DNA of 34,276 nucleotides from Burkholderiales bacterium (GTDB lineage Bacteria; Pseudomonadota; Gammaproteobacteria; Burkholderiales; Casimicrobiaceae): NCBI GenBank assembly GCA_020847675.1, contig JADLBN010000139.1, positions 1 to 34,276 of the forward strand, read 5' to 3'. Shown piece by piece: positions 7,383 to 14,664 of this stretch (position 1 is its first letter; each line of letters starts with the position of its first letter). The notes under the pieces were generated by a model. It saw only the letters and a program-made list of their open reading frames with translations, ran no database searches and was not told where the DNA came from. The position numbers and the translations under genes were made by a program.

Positions 7383-8297
7383 ATGCAATTTACGCGACCC
7401 TGGTACGACCTGCGAACCGGCGATGAGGGACAGCGCCGGCTCGACGTCGCGGTCGCGTTGTCGGCCCTGCTCCACGCCGCGGCGCTGTTCCTGCTCGTCC
7501 CGCAACTGGCGAAGAACGCCCTCACGCCCGGCGCGATCGACGGACCGGTGTCGGCGCCGATCAGCGTGTCGCTGGCGCCGCGGGCGAGGCCCCCGCAGCC
7601 GCCCTTCGAGGCCTTGGCTCCTTCCGCCGACGCCGTCCGCCCGACACCCGCGCCGCGCCCCCTGCCGGAACCTCGCCGCCCGCCTCCTCCGCGCGCCGCC
7701 CTGCCGCCGCAGCGCTCCCCCGAAGTCTTCCGGTCCCCTGAACCCGCGCCGGTGCCGCTTCCCGCGCCGATTCCGGAAGCACGGGTGGAGCCCAGGCCGT
7801 CTCTCCCGCCCGAACGCCGCGCGGAACCCCCGCCCTCCCCTCCGGTGGAGACCGATCTGGCCGCGTACATCGCGGCCCGCCGCGCCGAGCGCGGCGAGTC
7901 GGCTCCCGCCGTCGAGAGCGACGCCGCGCGCCGCGATCGTGCGCTCCAGCGCAACCTCGCGAGCCTCAACGCGCCGCGCCCGTTCGCGGGCGACCCGAAG
8001 AGCGGAGGCGGCCTGTTCCAGGTCACGCTCAAGAGCTACGACTTCGCGGAGTTCCGCTTCTACGGCTGGAACCGGGACGTACGGCGCACGATCCCGCAGC
8101 GGTTCGAGGTCCGCAAGGGCGCCAATCCCACCATCGACATCGCGATCGTGAAGCGCATGGTCGAGATCATCCGCGAGACCGAGCGCGGGGACTTCGTGTG
8201 GCGCTCGGAGCGCCTCGGGCGCGACATCACGCTCTCCGCGCGCCCCGAGGACAACGACCGCCTCGAGCAGTTCCTGCTGAAGGACCTGTTCGGCTAG
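7383..8297 (+). CDS. Single-TM proline-rich protein, TonB-like layout, function unknown
   Basis: The 304-residue protein has a short cytoplasmic N-terminus, one membrane span (about 24-43, VALSALLHAAALFLLVPQLA), a long periplasmic linker very rich in Pro, Ala and Arg (about 60-155), and a C-terminal domain of about 110 residues ending in LEQFLLKDLFG. This is the layout of TonB-type proteins. However, the C-terminal domain (SYDFAEFRFYGWNRDVRRTI and so on) does not show a TonB signature I can recognise, and no exbB/exbD lies nearby. It may span the periplasm to contact an outer-membrane partner; that is inference. Start is ATG with no strong ribosome-binding site. Three tandem palindromic units begin 3 bp after its stop codon. 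Confidence 0.7.
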   Translation: MQFTRPWYDLRTGDEGQRRLDVAVALSALLHAAALFLLVPQLAKNALTPGAIDGPVSAPISVSLAPRARPPQPPFEALAPSADAVRPTPAPRPLPEPRRPPPPRAALPPQRSPEVFRSPEPAPVPLPAPIPEARVEPRPSLPPERRAEPPPSPPVETDLAAYIAARRAERGESAPAVESDAARRDRALQRNLASLNAPRPFAGDPKSGGGLFQVTLKSYDFAEFRFYGWNRDVRRTIPQRFEVRKGANPTIDIAIVKRMVEIIRETERGDFVWRSERLGRDITLSARPEDNDRLEQFLLKDLFG

Positions 8298-8300
8298 CCG

Positions 8301-8336
8301 GTGTCTGACACCGTGTCTGACACCGTGTCTGACACC
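8301..8336. repeat. Three perfect tandem copies of a 12-bp unit
   Basis: The unit GTGTCTGACACC occurs three times head to tail with no mismatch, just after the stop codon of the preceding gene. With the G at 8300, GGTGTC-T-GACACC is an inverted repeat around a single T, and successive copies can also pair with one another. A stacked hairpin could protect or end the upstream transcript, or the units could be protein-binding sites. No T-tract follows. Confidence 0.9.
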
Positions 8337-8645
8337 GCCGAGGGGAGCCGCGAACGCGAAACGCGTCGGGCCGGGAGACCGACCTGGCGGGAGGCGCCGG
8401 TCCCGGAAGGCCCCGACGACGAAACGGGCAGCGGAGTCGGTCCCCTGACCTGCGCTGACACGATCGACAGCCGGGAATGAGACGTGCCCCGACGCTGTTG
8501 GCGCAGCACCGAGCAGGCGGCCGCGACTCCCTGGACGGGGACGGGACCGGCTGGCGGAGCTACCGTGTCCACGCCGGAAGAACGACTCCACGCCCCCGGC
8601 AGGTACGGCGCGAGTCCCGCAAACGATTTCCCGAGGAGACACTCG
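8337..8645. other. Intergenic region with no supported gene
   Basis: This 309-bp stretch lies between the 12-bp repeat array and the CHRD lipoprotein gene. The ORFs 8477-9001 and the first 54 codons of 8484-9098 have no recognisable domain, and the lipoprotein's own start at 8646 is much better supported. I see no further repeat, RNA gene or clear promoter. Confidence 0.5.
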
Positions 8646-9098
8646 ATGAAGCGCATTCGTCCCGACCGGAGTTCCTCGCTGAGCGTCCTTCTGGCCGCGA
8701 GCGCCGCAGCGATCCTCGCCGCCTGCCAGTCGATGGGCATGCCGGAGTCGCACACGCAGAGCGTCGCCCTGTCCGGTGCGCACGAGGTTCCGGCGGTGTC
8801 GACGGCAGCGTCGGGCACAGGCAACGTCACCGTCACGCCCGAGGGCATGGTGTCCGCCTCGATCGTGGCGACCAACATGAATGCCACCGCCGCGCACATC
8901 CACATGGCCGCGGCCGGAGCCAACGGACCGGTCATCGTGCCGTTCGTGAAGACCGCCGACAACACGTTCTCCGCTCCCGCAGGCGCGAAGATGACGCCTG
9001 AGCAGTACGCGGCCTACAAGGCGGGCAGGACCTACGTGAACGTGCACAGCGCCGCGCATCCGGGCGGCGAGATCCGCGCGCAGCTCGCGGGGAAGTGA
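8646..9098 (+). CDS. CHRD-domain lipoprotein
   Basis: The start is ATG 8646, preceded by GAGGAG at a good distance, and it opens into a lipoprotein signal peptide ending in the lipobox LAAC (SVLLAASAAAILAACQSM). The mature protein of about 125 residues is a single CHRD domain. It has VALSGAHEVPAV at the start, TAAHIHMAAAGANGPVIVPF in the middle and TYVNVHSAAHPGGEIRAQL at the end. CHRD domains were first described in chordin and are common in secreted bacterial proteins of unknown function; the conserved His residues suggest metal binding. It should be anchored to the outer or inner membrane on the periplasmic side. It is monocistronic and convergent with the crystallin-like gene 19 bp away. 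Confidence 0.93.
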   Translation: MKRIRPDRSSSLSVLLAASAAAILAACQSMGMPESHTQSVALSGAHEVPAVSTAASGTGNVTVTPEGMVSASIVATNMNATAAHIHMAAAGANGPVIVPFVKTADNTFSAPAGAKMTPEQYAAYKAGRTYVNVHSAAHPGGEIRAQLAGK

Positions 9099-9104
9099 CC
9101 CCGC

Positions 9105-9118
9105 GGACCCTGCGGTCC
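9105..9118. terminator. Short hairpin between convergent genes
   Basis: GGACC-CTGC-GGTCC forms a 5-bp stem with a 4-nt loop in the 19-bp gap between the convergent CHRD and crystallin-like genes; it touches the stop codon of the latter. It could serve both directions. No T-run follows on either strand, so it is a weak intrinsic terminator at best. Confidence 0.3.
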
Positions 9119-9891
9119 TAGACCCTCGGCTCCCCCCGGCCGTTGACGGTGATCGTCGGGCCGGGCGGGAACGAGAGTTGCGCGGTGTAGTCGCGCCCGC
9201 GGAACCGGTACACCACGTCCCAGTAGGTCGGCTGTCCGGAGCCCGGCACGGTCTGGCACTTCTGGACACCGCCCGAATGGGCGCCCGCCACGTTCGATCC
9301 CACGGCGGCGCCGCCGACCGCTCCCACGGCCGTCGCAACATCCCTGCCGCGCCCGCCGCCGATCTGGTGGCCGAGCACCCCGCCCAGGATGCCGCCGATC
9401 ACCGCGCCGGCGATCTGGTCGCCGCTCGCGTGACGCGGCTCGACCCAGCAGCGCTGCTCGGGTGCGCCGACCACCTCGCGCACCGAGATCACGTCCGCCT
9501 GGTAGGTAGGTTCGCCGTAGCGCGGGTAGTACGCGTAGGACGGGGGCGGCGCCGGCGGGTAGGCGCCCGCGACATTGCCGCCGACACGCCGCAGCGACGA
9601 GATGCTGCCTTCGAGGCCCATCGCGTAGAGCGACGGGTACTGACCCGGCGCGAGCACCGCGCAGCGCCCGCCGAAATACGCGTCCGCGCAGAACTCCCAG
9701 CGGCCGCGGTCGATGATCACCGACCGGGTGCGGTCGTTGAATCCGTAGGGATCGAGGTTCGGCGTGTCCCAGTTGATCAGGTAGTTCCGGCCGCGGAAAC
9801 TCTCCTGCGCGTAGAGCGTGACCTGGGCCGCCGCGAGCGGCGAGGCCATCGCGAGCACCATCAGGGCCATGCGAGTGAGCGACCTTGGCAT
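9118..9891 (-). CDS. Secreted beta/gamma-crystallin domain plus glycine-zipper protein
   Basis: I choose ATG 9891 (MPRSLTRMALMVLAMA) because a signal peptide follows and GGAG lies 5 nt upstream; the track ORF start at 10122 is shadow. The 257-residue product has two parts. Residues about 22-105 are a beta/gamma-crystallin Greek-key pair: VTLYAQESFRGR, RGRWEFCADAYFGGRCAVL, LEGSISSLRRV. Residues about 165-205 are a glycine zipper (AGAVIGGILGGVLGHQIGGG), as in 17-kDa surface antigen and SlyB-like envelope proteins. The C-terminus WDVVYRFRGRDYTAQLSF resembles the end domain of that family. It is likely exported and inserted in or near the outer membrane. Function is unknown; the domain combination seems uncommon. 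Confidence 0.87.
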   Translation of the reverse strand: MPRSLTRMALMVLAMASPLAAAQVTLYAQESFRGRNYLINWDTPNLDPYGFNDRTRSVIIDRGRWEFCADAYFGGRCAVLAPGQYPSLYAMGLEGSISSLRRVGGNVAGAYPPAPPPSYAYYPRYGEPTYQADVISVREVVGAPEQRCWVEPRHASGDQIAGAVIGGILGGVLGHQIGGGRGRDVATAVGAVGGAAVGSNVAGAHSGGVQKCQTVPGSGQPTYWDVVYRFRGRDYTAQLSFPPGPTITVNGRGEPRV

Positions 9892-9994
9892 GCGGACTCC
9901 GGGCATGGGTGTCGATCCAGTGTAGCCGAAACGCCGGAACCCGCAGGCGCGTTGACCTGCCCGGCCAGCCTCCGGCGGCGCTGCGCGGCGCGGG

Positions 9995-10000
9995 TACACT
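9995..10000 (+). promoter_or_regulatory. -10-like box just before the first PBP-like regulator
   Basis: TACACT ends 9 nt before the ATG at 10010. If it is a real -10 element, transcription would start about 3 nt before the start codon, giving an essentially leaderless mRNA. There is no Shine-Dalgarno in front of the ATG, and no convincing -35 at 16-18 nt. Confidence 0.35.
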
Positions 10001-10009
10001 CGCCTGCGC

Positions 10010-11131
10010 ATGGCTGTCGTCCACCTGAAGCCCGCCTGGGTGCTGCACGGCGCCGACGGCGAGCACTTCGAACCGAAACTGTTCGGGCTCCTCGCGGCGA
10101 TCCGCGACAGCGGCCGGCTCACGGCCGCCGCGAAAGCGGTCGGCCTGTCGTATCGTCACGCCTGGGGACTGCTCGCGAAATGGGCGGCCATCCTCGGCAG
10201 CGATCTCGTCGCGATGGAGCAGGGCAAGGGCACGAGCCTCACGCGCCTCGGTGAACGGCTGCTGTGGGTCGAGCAGCGCACGCAGGCGAGTCTCTTCCCG
10301 CAGCTCGAGAACATCGCCGCCGAACTCAACGCGGAGATCCGACGCTCGCGCAGCGCGCACGCGTCGATCGTCCGCGTGCACGCGAGCCACGGCTACGCGA
10401 TCGAGCGCCTGCCCGCCCTGCTGCACGCCCACGCGCAGGCCGAGATCGCGCTCAGGTACGTCGGCAGCGTCGAGGCGCTCGCCTCGCTCGCGCGCGGCAC
10501 CTGCGATCTCGCCGGATTCCACGTGCCGATCGGGGCGCTGGCCGCGCCGTTCTGGGAACAGTACGCGCGCTGGATCCGGCCGCGGCAGCAGCGCGTGATC
10601 CGCATGGTGCGCCGCAGGCAGGGGCTCATCGTCGCGTCCGGCAACCCGCTGCGGATCCGCTCGCTAGACGATCTCGCGCGACCGCGGATCCGCTTCGTCA
10701 ACCGGCAGGCGGGGTCGGGTACGCGCGTGCTGTTCGACACGCTCCTTGCCGCCCGGGGCATCGATCCGCGCGCGATCCGCGGCTACGACACGGCCGAGAT
10801 CACCCACGCCGCGGTGGCGACCGCGGTCGCGAGCGGCGCGGCCCACGCAGGGCTCGGCGTCGAGCCGGCGGCGCGAGCCTACAAGCTCGACTTCATTCCG
10901 GTCGTCGAAGAGCGCTACCTGCTCGCCTGCAGGCTCTCGGCACTCGCGACGGCACCCGTCCAGTCGATCGTGGCGCTCCTGCGGGGCTCGGCTTTCCGGC
11001 GCGCGATCGAGACCGTGCCCGGCTACCGGATCGACCATCCCGGCAAGGTGGCGACCTTCGCCGAACTCTTTCCCGACGCCTTCGAAGCGCGCCGCGCGCG
11101 CCGCTGCGACCATGCTCAAAGCCCGGCTTGA
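10010..11131 (+). CDS. Transcriptional regulator, LysR/ModE-type HTH plus PBP-like ligand domain (copy 1)
   Basis: The 373-residue protein begins with a winged helix-turn-helix of the LysR/ModE kind: LFGLLAAIRDSGRLTAAAKAVGLSYRHAWGLL (about 24-55), then a wing with GTSLTRLGERLL. From about 115 on it carries a periplasmic-binding-protein-like domain used as a cytoplasmic ligand sensor, with GTCDLAGFHVP, RQGLIVASGNPLRI, RIRFVNRQAGSGTRVLFD and the ITHAAVATAVASGAAHAGLG segment. This combination is typical of one-component regulators related to ModE or molybdate-type PBP sensors. The ligand cannot be read from the sequence, and no transporter or enzyme operon lies beside it. Its 3' end overlaps the start of a paralog by 20 nt. 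Confidence 0.88.
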   Translation: MAVVHLKPAWVLHGADGEHFEPKLFGLLAAIRDSGRLTAAAKAVGLSYRHAWGLLAKWAAILGSDLVAMEQGKGTSLTRLGERLLWVEQRTQASLFPQLENIAAELNAEIRRSRSAHASIVRVHASHGYAIERLPALLHAHAQAEIALRYVGSVEALASLARGTCDLAGFHVPIGALAAPFWEQYARWIRPRQQRVIRMVRRRQGLIVASGNPLRIRSLDDLARPRIRFVNRQAGSGTRVLFDTLLAARGIDPRAIRGYDTAEITHAAVATAVASGAAHAGLGVEPAARAYKLDFIPVVEERYLLACRLSALATAPVQSIVALLRGSAFRRAIETVPGYRIDHPGKVATFAELFPDAFEARRARRCDHAQSPA

Positions 11132-12215
11132 CCCCGGAATCCGCCTCGGCAGGGATGCGCTGCACCCGGTGCCGCGCGAACTCCTCGACCTGCTCCAGCG
11201 CATCCGCAAGCACGGCTCCTTCGGCGATGCGGCGCGGGAAGCGGGACTGTCGCACCGTCGCGCGCTGGCGCTGATCAAGACCTGGGAGACTCTCGCCGGC
11301 CGCAGGCTCGCCGTCCGCACGCGCGGACAGGGCTGCACCCTCACGGCGTTCGGCGTGAAGCTCGCCGGCATCGAGGAGTGGCTGCACGCGCGCGTCGGCG
11401 CGCAGTTCGGCCAGATCTCTCTCGAACTCGCGAGCCATCTCGACGAGGCCGAGCCGCCGCCCGCGCCCCGGATCCGCCTGCACGCGAGCCACGACCTCGC
11501 GGTGCTGAAGCTCCACGAGCGCCTCGCGGGCCATCTCGCCATCGAACTGCGCTTTCTCGGCGGTCTCGACAGCCTCGATGCCCTCGGCCGCGGCGAGTGC
11601 GACCTCGCGGGGTTCCACGTTCCCGACCCGCCGTCGCTGCTGGGGGCGCTCCTGCCCGAATACCGGCGCCGCCTCGAAGGGCGAGACTACCGTTACCTGC
11701 GCCTGCTGTCGCGCCACCAGGGCCTGATGGTGGCGCACGGTAATCCGAAGCGCATCCGCTCGCTCGCCGACCTCGCACGGCCGGGCCTTCGCTTCGTCAA
11801 CCGCGAGCGCGGTTCGGGAACCCGGCTCCTGCTCGACGCGCTGATTGCGGATCTCGGCGTCGCATGCGAGGCGATCGAAGGCTACGCGAGCGCCGAAGTC
11901 ACCCACATGGCGACCGCCGCGAAGGTGCGCTCGGGAACCGCCGACCTGGCCTTCGGCATCGAGGCCGCGGCACGCGCTCACGACCTCGACTTCATCCCGG
12001 TCGCCGACGAGCACTACTACGTCGCCGCAGCGGCCACGCGCCCTTCCGGAGAAGCGCTGAACGCGCTGGCGCGGGCGGCCGACACGGTCCAGTTCCGCCG
12101 CGTCCTTTCCCGCATCGGCGGGTACGACGTGGCGCGCGCACCGTCGCGGGCCCCCCTCGCCCGGATCCTGACCGATCCGCAAGCCCGCTCCGGCCGCAGG
12201 AGCGCGAGAACCTGA
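11112..12215 (+). CDS. Transcriptional regulator, HTH plus PBP-like ligand domain (copy 2)
   Basis: This 367-residue protein is a full-length paralog of the preceding gene. The HTH (LLDLLQRIRKHGSFGDAAREAGLSHRRALALI, about 23-54) and the PBP-like domain (GECDLAGFHVPD, HQGLMVAHGNPKRI, LRFVNRERGSGTRLLLD, EVTHMATAAKVRSGTADLAFG) line up motif by motif with copy 1. ATG 11112 lies inside the last codons of copy 1, so translation is probably coupled; the longer track ORF from 10746 is shadow. The two proteins may form a heterodimer or respond to related ligands, which is inference. Divergence is substantial in the linker and C-terminus, so this is not a recent duplication. Confidence 0.88.
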   Translation: MLKARLDPGIRLGRDALHPVPRELLDLLQRIRKHGSFGDAAREAGLSHRRALALIKTWETLAGRRLAVRTRGQGCTLTAFGVKLAGIEEWLHARVGAQFGQISLELASHLDEAEPPPAPRIRLHASHDLAVLKLHERLAGHLAIELRFLGGLDSLDALGRGECDLAGFHVPDPPSLLGALLPEYRRRLEGRDYRYLRLLSRHQGLMVAHGNPKRIRSLADLARPGLRFVNRERGSGTRLLLDALIADLGVACEAIEGYASAEVTHMATAAKVRSGTADLAFGIEAAARAHDLDFIPVADEHYYVAAAATRPSGEALNALARAADTVQFRRVLSRIGGYDVARAPSRAPLARILTDPQARSGRRSART

Positions 12216-12333
12216 TCCGCGCACCGCGGGCGTCCGGCCCGCGGTCGCGAGCCGCACCGCATCGGTCCGTGGAGGATGCGCGCATCGGGACGCGCTGCGA
12301 TGATGCGCGTGTCGACACCGCCGGGAGCGTCCG

Positions 12334-12789
12334 ATGAAGACCCCACCGCCGAATTGGCCGCGCATCTCGAGCAGCGTCTGCTACCGCGACGCCTCCACGG
12401 CCATCGCGTGGCTGTGCGAAGCGTTCGGCTTCGAACTGCGCCTGCGCGTCGAGGACGACGACGGCCGCATCGTCCACAGCGAACTCTCGTTCGGCGAAGG
12501 CCTGGTGATGGTGAGCGGGGAAGGCGCATCGGCGAAGCGGTCCTGGAGGCGCTCGTTTCGCAGCCCGGCGTCGCTCGACGGCAGGTTCACGCAGGCGATG
12601 ATGGTGTTCGTCGACGACGTGGACGCTTCTTGCGCCCGCGCCCGCGGGCGCGGCGCCCGCATCGTCGAGGAGCCGGCGACGCACGACCACGGCGAGGACT
12701 ACTGGACCGACCGCAGCTACGCGGCGCTCGACTGCGAAGGCCACCTGTGGTGGTTCACGCAGCGGCTGCGCGACCCGGTGACGCGCTGA
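12334..12789 (+). CDS. VOC (glyoxalase/bleomycin-resistance fold) protein
   Basis: The 151-residue protein has the two beta-alpha-beta-beta-beta modules of the vicinal oxygen chelate fold. The first module reads SSVCYRDASTAIAWLCEAFGFELRLRVEDD and the second MMVFVDDVDASCARARGRGARIVEEPATHDHGEDYWTDRSYAALDCEGHLWWFTQ. The closing D-x-E-G-H-x-W-x-F is the usual end of this family, with the Glu/His pair as possible metal ligands. Start ATG has GGGAG at a 6-nt spacing. Substrates across the family range from methylglyoxal adducts to aromatic diols and antibiotics and cannot be told here. The protein is cytoplasmic and follows the regulators after 118 bp. Confidence 0.88.
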   Translation: MKTPPPNWPRISSSVCYRDASTAIAWLCEAFGFELRLRVEDDDGRIVHSELSFGEGLVMVSGEGASAKRSWRRSFRSPASLDGRFTQAMMVFVDDVDASCARARGRGARIVEEPATHDHGEDYWTDRSYAALDCEGHLWWFTQRLRDPVTR

Positions 12790-12861
12790 CCGAGGCCCGT
12801 CTGCCGGACCCCGGATGCGCGCGGGGCGGCGAAGCGCACTCGGTGGGTCGCGATTCCGCGA

Positions 12862-13251
12862 TCAGCCGTCGACCGCGAGTTCCCTGAGCGCCGACAACGG
12901 AATCACCGCGAGCGTCTCCTCGTGCGTCGCCGCGAGCACCACCGGTGGCGCGACGCCCGCCTCGTAGGCCTGGCGCCAGGTCGCCGCGCACACGCACCAG
13001 CGGTCGCCGGGCTTGAGTCCCGGAAAGCGGTACTCGGGCGCGGGCGTGATCAGGTCGTTCCCCTGCGCGCGCGCGAAGTGCAGGAAGTCGCGGGTCACGC
13101 GCGCGCACACCACGTGGAGGCCGTGGTCGTCTGGCCCGGTGCCGCAGCATCCGTCGCGGAAGAACCCGGTCCGCGGCGACATCGAGCAGGGCTCGAGCGC
13201 GCCACCCAGCACGTTGCGGTCGGTGAAGCGGTCGGGAGCGTCAGCGGGCAT
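12862..13251 (-). CDS. DUF2237 family protein
   Basis: The 129-residue protein is a clear DUF2237 member. It has NVLGGALEPCS, then SPRTGFFRDGCCGTGPDDHG, HVVCARVTRDFLHFARAQGNDL, YRFPGLKPGDRWCVCAATW and AGVAPPVVLAATHEETL. These cysteines (C-S, CC, V-C-A, C-V-C) are conserved across the family and may bind a metal or form disulfides. There is no signal peptide. Function is not established. A TATCAT box ends 6 nt before the ATG with no Shine-Dalgarno, so the message may be leaderless. It is convergent with the VOC gene. Confidence 0.93.
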   Translation of the reverse strand: MPADAPDRFTDRNVLGGALEPCSMSPRTGFFRDGCCGTGPDDHGLHVVCARVTRDFLHFARAQGNDLITPAPEYRFPGLKPGDRWCVCAATWRQAYEAGVAPPVVLAATHEETLAVIPLSALRELAVDG

Positions 13252-13257
13252 GGCGCG

Positions 13258-13263
13258 ATGATA
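13258..13263 (-). promoter_or_regulatory. -10-like box directly before the DUF2237 gene
   Basis: Read on the minus strand the sequence is TATCAT followed by CGCGCC and then ATG (13251). A start site 6-7 nt downstream of the box would fall on the start codon, predicting a leaderless transcript. I see no strong -35 at the usual distance. Confidence 0.35.
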
Positions 13264-13308
13264 GCCGTCCGCCCGCGTGGCGAAGTGCGATCGCGGGGCC
13301 TGCGGAGT

Positions 13309-14352
13309 TCATTCCCACAGATCGACCCGCTCGCCGCGCGCGCGCATGCGTTCCGCGCGCGCCTGCAGCCAGCGCTGGAACGACGGATCGGTCCGGTAGG
13401 CTCCGTCGGCGACGTAGGCGAACGACGACGCGAAGTGGAACGGACGAAGGTAGGCGCCGATGCGGAACACCTCGACACCCGCGTCGTCGAAGAACACGAC
13501 CGACGGCGTGTAGGCGATGCCCAGTTCGCGCGCCCAGGCGTGCGCGGTCGTCGCGCGGCCGTCCGGCGTGACGATCGGCATCGACGCGCCGAGCGGCAGG
13601 CGCACCACGTCGAAGCGGGCGACCTGCGCGAGGACGTCGGCGCGACGGAAGGCCTCGCGGTGCAACTCGTCGCAGGCGGTGCAGTCGGTCGTCTCGAACA
13701 GGACCGCGAGCGGCCTGCTTCCCTTCCTGCGCGGCATTGCGTCCGGCGGCAGGAAGAACGCCTCGTCGTGGAGCTTCGGACTCGCGGCCTCGCGCGCATT
13801 GCGCGCGAGCCAGTCCGTCAGCGGTTCGGTCTTCTCCCGCTTCGACGCCACGTAATCGAGCACCGCGTCGAAGCGCTGGGGCGGCCAGTAGCCGTCGAGC
13901 CGCGCCACGACCTGTCCGCGCTCGTCGAGGAACAGGAGCGTCGGCGTGAACTGCACCTCCAGGCGGCGGGCGAGTTCCTTCTCGCTCGCCGTGCGGCCGT
14001 CGACCCAGGTCGTCTCGCGGTCGCCCCACAGGTTGAGCGCGATCGCGACGAAGCCCGCGCGCGTCTTCGCGACCGTGTCGCGCTGCGAGAAGTTCGCGGT
14101 CATCAGCTTGCGGCAGTACGGGCAGCCGTCCTGTCCGACGTAGATCATCACACGCTTGCCGTCACGTGCTGCGTCGGCGACTTCCTCGCGAAAGTCGAGG
14201 AAGCTCTGCGCGAACCAGGGCGGGATGTCGATCGCGTGCGGGGAGGCCTCCTGTGCCCGCGCCGGCGCGATCGCGGCCGCGAGCATGACGACGAGCGCCG
14301 CCATCGCGGCGATGCGGGCGTTGATCAGCGCGTCGAAAGGGCGCAGGGCCAT
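13309..14352 (-). CDS. Exported protein with two thioredoxin-like domains
   Basis: The 347-residue protein starts with a signal peptide (IAAMAALVVMLAAAIAPARA, about 14-33). Domain one (about 45-170) has GKRVMIYVGQDGCPYCRKLM with a CPYC active site and FTPTLLFLDERGQVV with the cis-proline, like SoxW/DsbC-type periplasmic thioredoxins. Domain two (about 205-320) has RPLAVLFETTDCTACDELH with CTAC and YTPSVVFFDDAGVEVFRIG, again with a cis-Pro. Two complete CxxC thioredoxin folds in one periplasmic chain suggest a disulfide reductase or relay, perhaps passing electrons to partners such as MsrA or c-type cytochrome maturation. That link is inference. No dsbD or ccm gene is adjacent. Confidence 0.88.
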   Translation of the reverse strand: MALRPFDALINARIAAMAALVVMLAAAIAPARAQEASPHAIDIPPWFAQSFLDFREEVADAARDGKRVMIYVGQDGCPYCRKLMTANFSQRDTVAKTRAGFVAIALNLWGDRETTWVDGRTASEKELARRLEVQFTPTLLFLDERGQVVARLDGYWPPQRFDAVLDYVASKREKTEPLTDWLARNAREAASPKLHDEAFFLPPDAMPRRKGSRPLAVLFETTDCTACDELHREAFRRADVLAQVARFDVVRLPLGASMPIVTPDGRATTAHAWARELGIAYTPSVVFFDDAGVEVFRIGAYLRPFHFASSFAYVADGAYRTDPSFQRWLQARAERMRARGERVDLWE

Positions 14353-14486
14353 GATCGGTCGAAAGCGAGCGTCCCCGGCGCATGGCGATCGGACCTCGGT
14401 CGCGACGCGTGCCTCCGGAAGTCCTCACTCTAGCACCGCGACTCCCGCACCGAAGTCGCGTGTTCGGGGCGGGCACCGGCACGCGA

Positions 14487-14501
14487 TCCGGTCGAACCGG
14501 A
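14487..14501. promoter_or_regulatory. Dyad symmetry, possible operator for patatin/GntP operon
   Basis: TCCGGT-CGA-ACCGGA is a perfect 6-bp inverted repeat with a 3-bp centre. It ends 24 bp before the -10-like element at 14526, so it would sit at or just upstream of the -35 region. This is a typical place for a regulator site. Confidence 0.35.
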
Positions 14502-14522
14502 CGAGACCGCGGATGCGCGCCG

Positions 14523-14531
14523 TGCTATCAT
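14523..14531 (+). promoter_or_regulatory. Extended -10 promoter element before the patatin gene
   Basis: TGCTATCAT matches an extended -10 (TGn followed by TATCAT). Transcription would start near 14538, giving a leader of about 127 nt before ATG 14665. The -35 region is poor, which extended -10 promoters tolerate. Confidence 0.4.
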
Positions 14532-14664
14532 GGAGGGCTTCGCAATTCGAAATCGCGGTGACGCCGGTCCGGCATCGCGATCCCCGCGCCCCGCTTCGCC
14601 ACCCCCGTCCCGCTGGACGCGGCCGCCGCGCGAGACGCCCCCCGCACAACCCCCAGAGCACACG

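Larger units (their letters stand above)
14353..14664. other. Intergenic region holding the patatin operon's regulatory signals
   Basis: This 312-bp region separates the minus-strand thioredoxin-like gene from the plus-strand patatin gene. It contains a dyad at 14487-14501 and an extended -10 at 14523-14531, listed separately. An in-frame upstream ATG at 14530 would add 45 Pro/Arg-rich residues to the patatin; I consider it untranslated leader. No other gene is supported. Confidence 0.5.

Noticed and set aside
6699-9341. 880-aa minus-strand ORF
   Set aside because: Only its last 170 codons (DUF1993) are real; the rest is shadow opposite the proline-rich and CHRD genes.
12847-12861. TCGCG-ATTC-CGCGA hairpin at the VOC/DUF2237 junction
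   Set aside because: Five-base GC stems are common by chance at this composition, and there is no T-tract.
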